Of a stretch of DNA of 12,341 bases, positions 1 to 8,085 are shown in pieces. The position numbers and the translations under genes are program-made. This DNA is from JBLHKE01 sp047619485 (GTDB taxonomy: Bacteria; Verrucomicrobiota; Verrucomicrobiia; Verrucomicrobiales; DEV007). Positions within the stretch are counted from its first letter, which is position 1, and each line of letters begins with the position of its first letter. The notes under the pieces were generated by a model. That model did not search any database, was not told the origin of the DNA, and saw only the letters and a list, made by a program, of their open reading frames with translations. The stretch covers positions 1 through 12,341 of the forward strand of contig JBLHKE010000157.1 of NCBI GenBank assembly GCA_047619485.1, read 5' to 3'.

Positions 1-1
1 A

Positions 2-2053
2 GAAGGCGGTAGCAACTTCGGAGTGCAACGTTGGCGGAGCCAGGACGGCAGCTACCAGCGCGACCAGTGGATGCGCGATACACAGGTCGACCTCGGCCAC
101 GACTCCGCCCGCGGGCGCTACGTTCACCTCTACCTGAACGGGCTCTACTGGGGCGTCTACAATCTCGTCGAGCGTCCGAATAGCTCGTTCCACTCCTCAC
201 ACTTCGGCGGCGAGGATGAAGATTGGGACGTCATCCACGACCGCGGCGAACTGCAGTCCGGAGACTTCAACACCTGGAATGAGATGTTCGCCCTCGCCGA
301 TGCCGGCCTCGCTAGCGACGCCGCCTACATGGCGATTCAGGGGAGAGATCCAGACGGCACCCGCAACCAGTCACGGCCAGCCTACCTCGATCTAGACCAC
401 TTCATCGATTACATGCTCTTCCATATCTACGCCGGTGCCGAAGACTGGCCATGCCACAACTACTGGACCGCCCGCCGCCGTGCCCCCGACTCGGAGGGTT
501 TCCGGTTCTACGTCTGGGATCAGGAAATTTCCAACAACTCCCTCGTGCGTGAACGCACCTGGTGCGACGTGCATTTCGAAGTCCTCGAGAGCGATGTTCC
601 CTCCCTCAACTCGCGTAGCGATCTTCGCAAGTCACCCGCCAAACTCTACTACCAGCTCCGCCAGAATGCGCAGTTCCGGGATCGGTTCGCCAACCGTGTG
701 CACCACCTCCTATTCAATGGCGGGCTCCTCAGCCCCGATCAAAGCCACGCCCGATGGATGCGCCGTGCGACCGAGATCGACCAGGCGATCGTCGGTGAGT
801 CAGCGCGCTGGGGGGACTCCCGCCTCTCCGTGCCACACAAGCGCGAGACACGCTGGATCCCTCATCAGGATTGGCTGCGCGACGCCTACTGGCCAGCCAA
901 CCACGATCTCGCTGTCGGGCGATTCCGCAACGTCGGACTCTACCCCTCGATCGGAGCTCCAGTGTACAAAGTGGACGGCGCGCCACAGCACGGCGGCATG
1001 ATCGAACCCCGCGGACGGGTAAGCATCACCAATACGGTGGCGGGATCGGTTACCTACTTCACCACCGACGGTAGCGACCCGCGCCAACAGGACGGAAGCC
1101 CCTCTCCCGCCGCGACACTTTACAGTACGCCACTCGTCGTGACCGGAACCCAGAGGCTCCAAACTCGCAGCCTAATTGATGGCGAGTGGAGTGCGCTGGT
1201 GAGTGCCCTCTTCACCGTAGACGCCCCCCTGCGCGTCACCGGGATCATGTACCATCCGCAAGGGGACGAGGCGATGGAGTACATCGAACTGATGAACATC
1301 TCGGAGCGCGCAGTCGAGATCGCCGGTTACAGATTTGACGGCTCGGTCGAGGGCATCGAGTTCACCTTCCACACGTCCGAAGCGGCGTTGGATGCAGGTG
1401 CCCGGATCGTTGTCGTGCGCGACCAGACCGCCTTCGCTCTTCGCTACGGCCTGAGCGAAGCCCGCATCGCGATCGGTGACTACGACTCCAGCGGGATGAA
1501 GCTGAGCAACGATGGTGAACAGATCTCGCTGCGAGATCCCGCCGGCGGGTTGATCCAGCAGTTTACTTACAACGACACATCGCCGTGGCCGGAACTCCCC
1601 GACGGAGCTGGTCCGAGCCTCGTCCTGATATCCCCCAACTCGGATCCAGACCCCAGCGATCCAGCGAGCTGGCGCGCCAGTTCTCTTGATGGCGGCCGAC
1701 CTGGAAGCTCCGATTCCACTACCTTCACCGGTGATCCGAATGCCGACCTCGACGGCAACGGGGTTCCCGACTTGGCCGATCACGCCCTAGCAGACGGCGG
1801 AGAGTTGGCCAGTCGGATCAGCGGCGACAACATCGTTCTTGAATACACCCGAGAGATCGCAGCCGACGACGTGATCGCAAGCCTTCAGCTCTCGACAGAT
1901 TTGTCGAACTGGACCGATGGCGCGTCCACCTTCACCCTACAGAGTTCCCAGCACCTCGGGACAGGCGGGCTGCTAGTACGGTTCGAAGCGCCCCTTTCAC
2001 CCCTACCTGCTCAGCCCACCTTCGCGCGACTGAACTTCCAACTCGTCGAGTAA
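2..2053 (+). CDS. CotH-kinase family exported protein with chitobiase-like and lamin-tail domains (5'-truncated by window edge)
   Basis: The reading frame is open from the first bases of the window, so the true start lies upstream; 683 residues are visible. The GTG at 23 is internal, because the aligned paralogue at 2256 continues well upstream of this point. The CotH kinase-like domain runs to about nt 955. It carries the RDQWMR motif (nt 59-76), the family signature LNGLYWGVYNLVER (nt about 134-175) and a W-D-x-E motif (Asp at 518, Glu at 524) that may be part of the ATP/metal site. B. subtilis CotH is an atypical protein kinase; kinase activity here is inference. Next come a chitobiase/hexosaminidase C-terminal-like module (YFTTDGSDPR, nt 1055-1084), a lamin-tail domain (about 1235-1700), a Ca-binding-like DLDGNGVPD loop (1745-1771) and a short beta-rich tail. 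The downstream gene is a paralogue. No polysaccharide-cleaving domain is visible. Confidence 0.92.
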   Translation, partial: EGGSNFGVQRWRSQDGSYQRDQWMRDTQVDLGHDSARGRYVHLYLNGLYWGVYNLVERPNSSFHSSHFGGEDEDWDVIHDRGELQSGDFNTWNEMFALADAGLASDAAYMAIQGRDPDGTRNQSRPAYLDLDHFIDYMLFHIYAGAEDWPCHNYWTARRRAPDSEGFRFYVWDQEISNNSLVRERTWCDVHFEVLESDVPSLNSRSDLRKSPAKLYYQLRQNAQFRDRFANRVHHLLFNGGLLSPDQSHARWMRRATEIDQAIVGESARWGDSRLSVPHKRETRWIPHQDWLRDAYWPANHDLAVGRFRNVGLYPSIGAPVYKVDGAPQHGGMIEPRGRVSITNTVAGSVTYFTTDGSDPRQQDGSPSPAATLYSTPLVVTGTQRLQTRSLIDGEWSALVSALFTVDAPLRVTGIMYHPQGDEAMEYIELMNISERAVEIAGYRFDGSVEGIEFTFHTSEAALDAGARIVVVRDQTAFALRYGLSEARIAIGDYDSSGMKLSNDGEQISLRDPAGGLIQQFTYNDTSPWPELPDGAGPSLVLISPNSDPDPSDPASWRASSLDGGRPGSSDSTTFTGDPNADLDGNGVPDLADHALADGGELASRISGDNIVLEYTREIAADDVIASLQLSTDLSNWTDGASTFTLQSSQHLGTGGLLVRFEAPLSPLPAQPTFARLNFQLVE

Positions 2054-2255
2054 GTCAGACATGGCATTGAACACACCCCCGTCACCCGCAGAAATTCCTT
2101 GGCGTCTTTCTATTTTGCGGCAGCCGTTACCCGGCCTAAGATTTAGAACCCCTACATCCGCATTTGCCCCACTTTTCGCTGATGCCTAAGCCCGCACGAG
2201 CCTGAATTCCGCCCCCCCCACGTCAGTCATCTCCCATAACCCCTGATTCATTTCC
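2054..2255. other. Intergenic region between the two CotH paralogues
   Basis: These 202 bases hold no convincing gene. A weak sigma70-like pair is visible: TTGCGG at 2115-2120 and TAAGAT at 2137-2142, 16 bases apart. It matches the consensus only partly and is at best a candidate promoter for the downstream gene. No strong hairpin followed by a T-run marks the end of the first gene. The bases just before the ATG at 2256 are pyrimidine-rich and contain no Shine-Dalgarno-like sequence. Confidence 0.4.
2115..2142 (+). promoter_or_regulatory. Weak candidate promoter upstream of the large CotH gene
   Basis: TTGCGG (2115-2120) and TAAGAT (2137-2142) are separated by 16 bases and lie about 115 bases before the start codon. 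The match is 3/6 and 4/6 to the sigma70 consensus, so this could easily be chance. It is recorded because it is the best pair I see in this gap. Confidence 0.15.
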
Positions 2256-5200
2256 ATGTCCAAATTTCCCTCCATCCTGCTCTTGATGACCACCCTCTCC
2301 ATGATGGTCATCACCGCGCCCGCCGCCGACCTGACCCTAGGTTCGCGGGTACAAGTCTCGACCAACAACGTCGATTTCAACATTTCTGTATTCCCGGGGA
2401 AAGCTGGCTATGAGGGAGACGACGAGACACCGGTGACATCAGGAACCTTCGGCGACGGCACGATCCTAGACTACCGCTTCTTCAGCAGTTCTGGAGCTGT
2501 GATCAGCAGCTACGCCGATGGCGGAGCCGGGCTGGTCGGCATGGCCACTTCCCCTTCAGGAAACATCAACGGTTCCGGCGAAAGTTGGTCGGATCTCTGG
2601 ACCACAAACGACCCGGGGACGGGCTTCAACAATCCCCCTGCGAACTTCCCCACGTCGGTAACCACCTTCGTAAGATCTGCGAACATCACCGGAACGGTCG
2701 ACATCTCCGGCCTGACTTCAGGAACCTTGTATTTCCCCCATGGCACCTTCGTCAACCAGTGGAATCTCGCCCTGACCATGAGCGGCCCTGGACAGCCGGA
2801 CGTCTTGGCAAACGATGCCCAGACAAGCAATGGCGCCAGCACGAACTTCGGGTGGATCACCGATTTCAGTTTTGCTGATGCAGCACTCTACGACACGATC
2901 AGTTACACCTATACCAACCAGGACAGCGACGGATCCCGCGCGCGCTTTATGGGCGTCATCCTCGAAGGCTCCGCGGTCGCCACAACCCCACCCACGGTCA
3001 CCAACTCGGGTGCCAGCGACATAGCTCCGGCTTCCGCAACCCTCGGCGGCGAAGTCACCAACACCGGTGGGGCGAACCCGAGCGTTACCATCTACTGGGG
3101 CAACAACGATGCTGGCACCACCGCCGGCAGTTGGGACAATGCAATCAATCTGGGGGCGCAGAACGGTGCCTTCTCTTCAGCCATCAGCGGCCTAGCGCCA
3201 TCCACGATCTATTACTTCCGCTGCTTCGCCAGCAACGGCTCCGGCGAGGACTGGGCGAACTCCACCGCAACCTTCTCCACCGGCGCCCCTCCCAACCCAC
3301 CGACGGTCGTCAACAACCCTGCCACCGGCATCGGCTTCATCGAGGCCGACCTGAACGGCGCGGTCACCTCGACCGGTGGCGAGACTCCCAACGTGACCAT
3401 CTTCTACGGCGACAACGATGGCGGCACGATTGCTGGCAACTGGGACGAGGGCGTGAGCATCGGAGCGCAGTCAGACGCGTTCACCAGCGACCTGTTCGGC
3501 CTCACCAACAACACCACCTACTTCTACCGCGCCTTCGCGCAAAACTCCGGCGGCTCAGCCTGGGCACCGTCGTCCGAAAGCTTCACCACCAACGCATTCT
3601 CGCCACCGGCAGTCAGCAACATCGCCGCTCGCAATATCACTGGCGCCGCCGCCCTGATCGGTGGTGAAGTCACCGCCACTGGCGACGATCCCCCACTCAT
3701 CACGATCTACTGGGGTGACAACGACGCAGGCACCTCCGCCGGCACCTGGGACAATTCGATCGACCTCGGCGCACAGAGTTCGGATTTCGCCTCGAGCGTC
3801 ACTGGTCTCAGTTCGCTCACGACCTACCACTTCCGTGCCTTCGCGCAGAATGCGGCAGGTTCGGCATGGGCGGACTCGACCGCCAGCTTCACAACGCTCG
3901 AGGTGAGCGAGCTGATCATCAACGAGTTCATGGCGTCGAACAACGGCGGCGCGAGCAACAACCCGAACGGCTGGTACCCGATCGCCAACCAAGTCGCGAG
4001 CACAAGCGAGGACTGGATCGAAATCCTCAACACAGGCAACTCGAGCTTGAACCTCGGCGGCTGGTTCCTCTCTGACGATACCACCGACCTGATCAAGTGG
4101 AGCTTCCCCGAACCGACCAACCTCGCTGCTGGCGAGTTCCTCATCGTCTACGCCTCTGGCTCCGGCATCCCAGATGCCAACGGCAACCTCCACACCAACT
4201 TCAGGCTCGCCTCTGGCGGCGAGTACCTCGCCCTCGTGCGCCCGTCTGAAAGTATCGCTAGCGAATTCGGCCCCGGTGGGAACGACTACCCTTCACAGGA
4301 CGAGGACATCTCCTACGGCCTCCACCCGAACACTTCTGATGAAGTGTATTTTTCCTCGCCGACACCGGGAGCGATCAACGACAGCAACGGCATCGCCCGC
4401 GTTGCCGACACCAACTTTTCCCCCGACCGCGGCTACTACCAGGCGGCGATCGATGTCACCATCACCAGTGCAACTCCCGCCGCGACCATCTACTACACGA
4501 CCGACGGCACCAGACCGGTCGATACCAATGGCAACCCGCTCGGCAGCGCCGTTGTCTACAGCGCACCGATCGCAGTTGCACAGACGACGACGATCCGGGC
4601 AGCCGCCACCAAACCCGGATTCGCGCCGACCAACGTCGATGGCCAGAGCTACATCCTGCTCGATATCGACAACGCAAACTCCGATGGCACCGACACTGCT
4701 GGCCTGAACACGCAGTTCATCCAACAGACCCAGCCGGCGGGATGGGGCAACCTCAGCTCGGGCGATTACAACATGGACACCGTGGTTTCAAAGTCGAGCG
4801 CTACTGCCACCGACCACACCACGTCCACCGCCCAGACCATGCTGCTAGGCATGCGTGACATCCCGACGATCTCGATTGCGATGGACCGCGCTGACTTCAG
4901 CGGCAGCTCCGGCATCTACACCAATTCTGGCAACGGGAGCCTCGAGTATGAGTGTTCCGCTGAGTTCATCCCAGCAAGCGCCGATACGCGCGACGACTGG
5001 CAAATCAACTGCGGCATCAAAGTCCAAGGCGGCGCCAGCCGCAACCCGAGTTCCAGCCCGAAGCACTCGATGAACTTCCGCTTCCGCTCTGAGTACGGGG
5101 CAGGACGACTGCGCCAGCCGCTGTTCCCCGGATCCGAGGTCGAAGAGTTCAACTCCATCACCCTGCGCGCCGGTTACAACAACTCATGGATCCACCGCGA

Positions 5201-7742
5201 TGCCGGCCAGAGAGGGCGCGGCTCGATGATCCGCGACCAGTGGATGCGCGAATCGATGCTCGACATGGGTAGCCCAGCCGCCGGCCACGGATTTATGGTC
5301 CACGTCTTCGTCAACGGCCTCTACTGGGGCGTGCACAACCTTTGCGAGCGCCCCGAGGCATCGCACTACGCAGCCTACAACGGCGGCGACGACAGCCTGC
5401 TGGATGCGCGCAACGGTAGCTCGATCGTCGATGGCAACAACACCGCGTGGAGCGCGATCGCAGGCGTCGTCAACGGCGGTGACTGGACAAAAATTCAGGG
5501 CGTGATCGATATCGACCAGTACATCGACTACCAGATCATCAACCGCTACGGCGGCAATGCCGACCTGAAATCTGGCGGCAATTGGCGCGCGGCTGGTGGC
5601 GGACCATTCACTTCCGGCCAGCCAGAACAGATGGCTCCTTGGCAACTCTACTCGTGGGATGGCGAGCGAAGCTTGGAAAGCCAGACCGCCAACAACTCTC
5701 CCCTCGACCCGATGGGCGTCCGCGGCACCCTCGAGGGCAATCCCGAATACGGGATACGATTCGCCGATCGCCTGCAGAAGCACTTCTTCAATGGTGGCGC
5801 CCTCACCGCCGAGGCAACTAAGGCGCGCTGGATGAAATACGTCAATGATCTCGACCGCGCCATCATCGCCGAGTCCGCCCGCTGGGGCGATCACCGCGGC
5901 ACCCGCTACACCCGCGACAACCAATGGCTCACCGAACAGGATCGTCTCTGCAATAGCTACTTCCCATCGCGCAGCGCCACCGTTCTATCGAACTACGGAT
6001 CACTCTTCCCCGCAACTGGCGCCCCTGAATTTCTGGTCGACGGCACGCCGCAAAACGGCGGCATCCTCCCGGTCGGCGGCACCCTGCAACTAACCGGCGA
6101 TTCCGGGACGATCTACTACACGATCGACGGCAGCGACCCGCGCCTCGAAGGCGGCGGCATCAACCCGAACACCAGCTTCATCGGTGCCGGTAACACTCAG
6201 ACCTCGTTCATCACCCTCGAGGAGACAGGTTGGAATTTCCTCGATACAGGCGTCGCCCAGAGCGGCAGCGACATCGTCGTCGGCAACGCCTCCTACAACT
6301 CGAGCGATTGGAAGCACCCCAATTACAACGACAGCACCTGGCAGAGCGGTCAAGCCCTGCTCGGCTACGGTGACATCTCCGGGCGCACCATTAACCAGCC
6401 GCTTAACTTCCAGACGCCACGCCTCCCAACCATCTACCTGCGCAAGCCCTTCCAGGTCACAGACGCCAACACCTTCACCTCAATCAATACAAGCCTCATC
6501 CGCGACGACGGCGCGATCATCTACCTCAACGGTCGCGAGATCGGGCGTAGCAACATGGAAGTTGGAAGCCAGCAATACGATGACTTCGCCACCAACTCGA
6601 CCTCCAATGAAGGCGGTCTCGTCAGTCTTGGCGCCTCTAACGTCACTCCCGGCGACCTCATCGAGGGCACCAACGTGCTCGCCATCGAACTCCACCAGAG
6701 TAGCGGCGGCAGCAGCGATACCGGCATCGACGCCCAGCTGTCCGGGAACGCCCCCTCCGGAGGTGGCGACAGCTCGACCGTCCCCCTCACAACAAGCACC
6801 TACATTCGCGCCCGTATCTTAGACAACGGCGTGTGGTCGCCGATCTCCGAGAGCCAATTCATCGTCGCCCCGATTGCAGATGCCTCGAACATCGTCGTCT
6901 CCGAGATCATGTACAACCCGGCGGGTCAGTCCGAAGACACCGAGTGGATCGAACTAATGAACATCTCGGCGGACACGATTGACCTGACCGACCTGCGCTT
7001 CACTGGCATCGACTACACCTTCCCGCTCGGCACCACCCTCGCCCCCGGCGCACACATCGTCGTCGTGAAGAGTCAGGCAGCCTTCGCTGCCGCCTACGAC
7101 ACCGCCGGCATCAACATAGCCCCCGGCGATTTTTCCACCACCAGCCTCGACAACACCGGCGAGCAACTCGCCCTCATCGACGCCACCGGCACCGACGCGC
7201 AACGGTTTACCTACAACGACAAAATCCCGTGGCCAACTGCCCCAGACGGAGACGGTTACTCCCTCGTCCTGATCGCGCCAGAGTCGTCACCTGATCACAC
7301 CATCCCGACCAATTGGCGCTCTAGCGTTTCCCCCAACGGTAGTCCAAGCACCTCCGATGCAGTCCCATTCACTGGTGACCCAGATCTCGACGACGACGGT
7401 GATGGGCTCTCAGCATTCCTCGAACACGCACTGGGTTCGATCGCAGGGGATGCGGGTAGTAGCCCGGAATCCTATCTCCAGGTCGGATCAGCTCCGTTCG
7501 ATAACGGCAGCGGAGGAATCGACGATTATCTGACCATCGCCTTCCGTCGTAACCTCGCTGCAGACGACGTCGTCTACGAGGTGCAGATCGCCACCGATCT
7601 CGATACCTGGAGCGACTTGGGAACGGTTCTGGTATCGACCACTCTCAATGGCGACGGCACGGAGCGGATGGCTTTCCGCAGCACCACCCCGATCGCCAGC
7701 CTCCACCGCGAGTTCATCCGCCTCAAAGTGAGCAGCCGGTAG
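2256..7742 (+). CDS. Giant multidomain exported CotH-kinase family protein (Fn3-like repeats, two lamin-tail domains, split chitobiase-like module)
   Basis: The protein is 1828 residues. The ATG at 2256 is followed directly by a Sec signal peptide (residues 1-24, ending APAA before Asp25), which fixes the start. Order of parts: an unassigned beta-rich module (25-244); three Fn3-like repeats (about 245-547); lamin-tail domain 1 (550-709); chitobiase-like module with IYYTTDGTRP (711-802); CotH kinase-like domain (869-1256) with RDQWMR (993-998), VNGLYWGVHNLCERP and a W-D-x-E motif (Asp1135, Glu1137); a second chitobiase-like module (IYYTIDGSDPR) interrupted by a jelly-roll-like insert (about 1316-1505); lamin-tail domain 2 (1545-1701); an Asp-rich Ca-binding-like loop (1712-1718); and a C-terminal beta-rich tail shared with the upstream paralogue. 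It is probably secreted or surface-bound. Kinase activity is inferred from the family; the substrate is unknown. The many binding-type modules would also suit an adhesin-like role. Confidence 0.94.
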   Translation: MSKFPSILLLMTTLSMMVITAPAADLTLGSRVQVSTNNVDFNISVFPGKAGYEGDDETPVTSGTFGDGTILDYRFFSSSGAVISSYADGGAGLVGMATSPSGNINGSGESWSDLWTTNDPGTGFNNPPANFPTSVTTFVRSANITGTVDISGLTSGTLYFPHGTFVNQWNLALTMSGPGQPDVLANDAQTSNGASTNFGWITDFSFADAALYDTISYTYTNQDSDGSRARFMGVILEGSAVATTPPTVTNSGASDIAPASATLGGEVTNTGGANPSVTIYWGNNDAGTTAGSWDNAINLGAQNGAFSSAISGLAPSTIYYFRCFASNGSGEDWANSTATFSTGAPPNPPTVVNNPATGIGFIEADLNGAVTSTGGETPNVTIFYGDNDGGTIAGNWDEGVSIGAQSDAFTSDLFGLTNNTTYFYRAFAQNSGGSAWAPSSESFTTNAFSPPAVSNIAARNITGAAALIGGEVTATGDDPPLITIYWGDNDAGTSAGTWDNSIDLGAQSSDFASSVTGLSSLTTYHFRAFAQNAAGSAWADSTASFTTLEVSELIINEFMASNNGGASNNPNGWYPIANQVASTSEDWIEILNTGNSSLNLGGWFLSDDTTDLIKWSFPEPTNLAAGEFLIVYASGSGIPDANGNLHTNFRLASGGEYLALVRPSESIASEFGPGGNDYPSQDEDISYGLHPNTSDEVYFSSPTPGAINDSNGIARVADTNFSPDRGYYQAAIDVTITSATPAATIYYTTDGTRPVDTNGNPLGSAVVYSAPIAVAQTTTIRAAATKPGFAPTNVDGQSYILLDIDNANSDGTDTAGLNTQFIQQTQPAGWGNLSSGDYNMDTVVSKSSATATDHTTSTAQTMLLGMRDIPTISIAMDRADFSGSSGIYTNSGNGSLEYECSAEFIPASADTRDDWQINCGIKVQGGASRNPSSSPKHSMNFRFRSEYGAGRLRQPLFPGSEVEEFNSITLRAGYNNSWIHRDAGQRGRGSMIRDQWMRESMLDMGSPAAGHGFMVHVFVNGLYWGVHNLCERPEASHYAAYNGGDDSLLDARNGSSIVDGNNTAWSAIAGVVNGGDWTKIQGVIDIDQYIDYQIINRYGGNADLKSGGNWRAAGGGPFTSGQPEQMAPWQLYSWDGERSLESQTANNSPLDPMGVRGTLEGNPEYGIRFADRLQKHFFNGGALTAEATKARWMKYVNDLDRAIIAESARWGDHRGTRYTRDNQWLTEQDRLCNSYFPSRSATVLSNYGSLFPATGAPEFLVDGTPQNGGILPVGGTLQLTGDSGTIYYTIDGSDPRLEGGGINPNTSFIGAGNTQTSFITLEETGWNFLDTGVAQSGSDIVVGNASYNSSDWKHPNYNDSTWQSGQALLGYGDISGRTINQPLNFQTPRLPTIYLRKPFQVTDANTFTSINTSLIRDDGAIIYLNGREIGRSNMEVGSQQYDDFATNSTSNEGGLVSLGASNVTPGDLIEGTNVLAIELHQSSGGSSDTGIDAQLSGNAPSGGGDSSTVPLTTSTYIRARILDNGVWSPISESQFIVAPIADASNIVVSEIMYNPAGQSEDTEWIELMNISADTIDLTDLRFTGIDYTFPLGTTLAPGAHIVVVKSQAAFAAAYDTAGINIAPGDFSTTSLDNTGEQLALIDATGTDAQRFTYNDKIPWPTAPDGDGYSLVLIAPESSPDHTIPTNWRSSVSPNGSPSTSDAVPFTGDPDLDDDGDGLSAFLEHALGSIAGDAGSSPESYLQVGSAPFDNGSGGIDDYLTIAFRRNLAADDVVYEVQIATDLDTWSDLGTVLVSTTLNGDGTERMAFRSTTPIASLHREFIRLKVSSR
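2988..3899 (+). repeat. Three tandem Fn3-like repeats within the large CotH gene
   Basis: Units begin at 2988, 3297 and 3603 (periods 309 and 306 bases, about 102-103 residues). Each starts PP-x-V and contains the pattern Y-x-G-(N/D)-N-D-(A/G)-G-T, then G-x-W-D, then a GAQ, and ends in a Y(F/H)(Y/F)R-x-FA-x-N block followed by a Phe-x-Thr strand. In the best-aligned 37-residue block, repeats 1 and 3 share about 24 identical residues by eye. This type of module is common in large exported proteins of PVC bacteria; it probably works as a spacer or binding module. Confidence 0.88.
6175..6780 (+). other. Domain insertion: jelly-roll-like module nested in the second chitobiase-like module
   Basis: About 190 residues separate the DGSDPR half of the chitobiase-like module (nt 6108-6143) from its closing strands (TYIRARILDNGVWSP). 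The insert starts near W1326 and contains TWQSGQALLGYG, YLRKPFQV, RDDGAIIYLNGREIGR and LIEGTNVLAIELHQ. This is the pattern of a beta-sandwich module often seen in PVC proteins. The upstream paralogue has no insert at the equivalent point, where DGSDPR runs on to LQTRSLIDGEWSAL. Confidence 0.75.
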
Positions 7743-8085
7743 GCAAGGCAAAACCTACCCAGTTCCGGACAGGTTAACGGCACCGACAAGCGTTGCGCTC
7801 GACGCCAGAGCTCCGATGCTGAGATACGCACTTTGCCCGAGCCGAACCTCACTGGATCGCTTTGTCATCACCATGGCTTCCGACCGACGCGGTGAAGTCA
7901 ACCATCCAACGATCGAGAATTCTTGCCGTGGGGCTCTGTGAGGGCTCCACGTGCGAGCGCCGCAGCAACCCTTTGTGAGGAGGGGTCGTTGCGGCAACTC
8001 GTCCGCTCACCATTTGGTGAGATTTGTTCTCATCGAGGACATTCTTGGTCACCGAGCAATCACTCAAATCTACCAATCATCACCC
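7743..8085. other. Intergenic region with potential structured RNA before the esterase gene
   Basis: This 343-base gap holds no gene that I accept. The in-frame extension back to a GTG at 7951 encodes nothing resembling an export signal and is rejected in favour of the ATG at 8086. A weak AACCT/AGGTT inverted repeat lies just after the CotH stop. The main content is three successive potential hairpins at 7928-8021, listed separately. I could not recognise a known riboswitch class, nor a convincing promoter. Confidence 0.5.
7928..8021 (+). ncRNA. Candidate structured leader or small RNA: three consecutive hairpins
   Basis: Hairpin 1 pairs 7928-7937 with 7941-7950: 10 pairs including two G-U, with a GTG loop. 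Hairpin 2 pairs 7959-7971 with 7983-7995: 13 positions with one G-U and one A-C mismatch, and an 11-base loop. Hairpin 3 pairs CTCACC (8006-8011) with GGTGAG (8016-8021) around an ATTT loop. The CTCAC at 8006-8010 could instead pair with GTGAG in the loop of hairpin 1/its 3' arm (7938-7942) or in the loop of hairpin 2 (7975-7979). The cluster ends about 65 bases before the esterase start codon. It could be a 5' leader, a separate small RNA, or a decayed element. The strand is assumed from the genes. Confidence 0.35.

Noticed and set aside
23..25. GTG at 23 as the start of the first CotH gene
   Set aside because: The frame is open to the window edge and the paralogue shows that conserved CotH sequence and a signal peptide must lie upstream.
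2988..3899. Regularly spaced repeats as a CRISPR array
   Set aside because: The repeat unit is about 306-309 bases, stays in reading frame and encodes Fn3-like modules; there are no short identical repeats with unique spacers.
7928..8021. Known riboswitch (SAM-type, suggested by GCAACC in hairpin 2)
   Set aside because: The other conserved blocks of SAM riboswitches are absent and the downstream gene has no methionine-related role, so only an unclassified structured RNA is proposed.
7951..8085. N-terminal extension of the esterase gene to a GTG start at 7951
   Set aside because: The added 45 residues do not look like a signal or domain and overlap the potential hairpins, while the ATG at 8086 directly opens a typical signal peptide.
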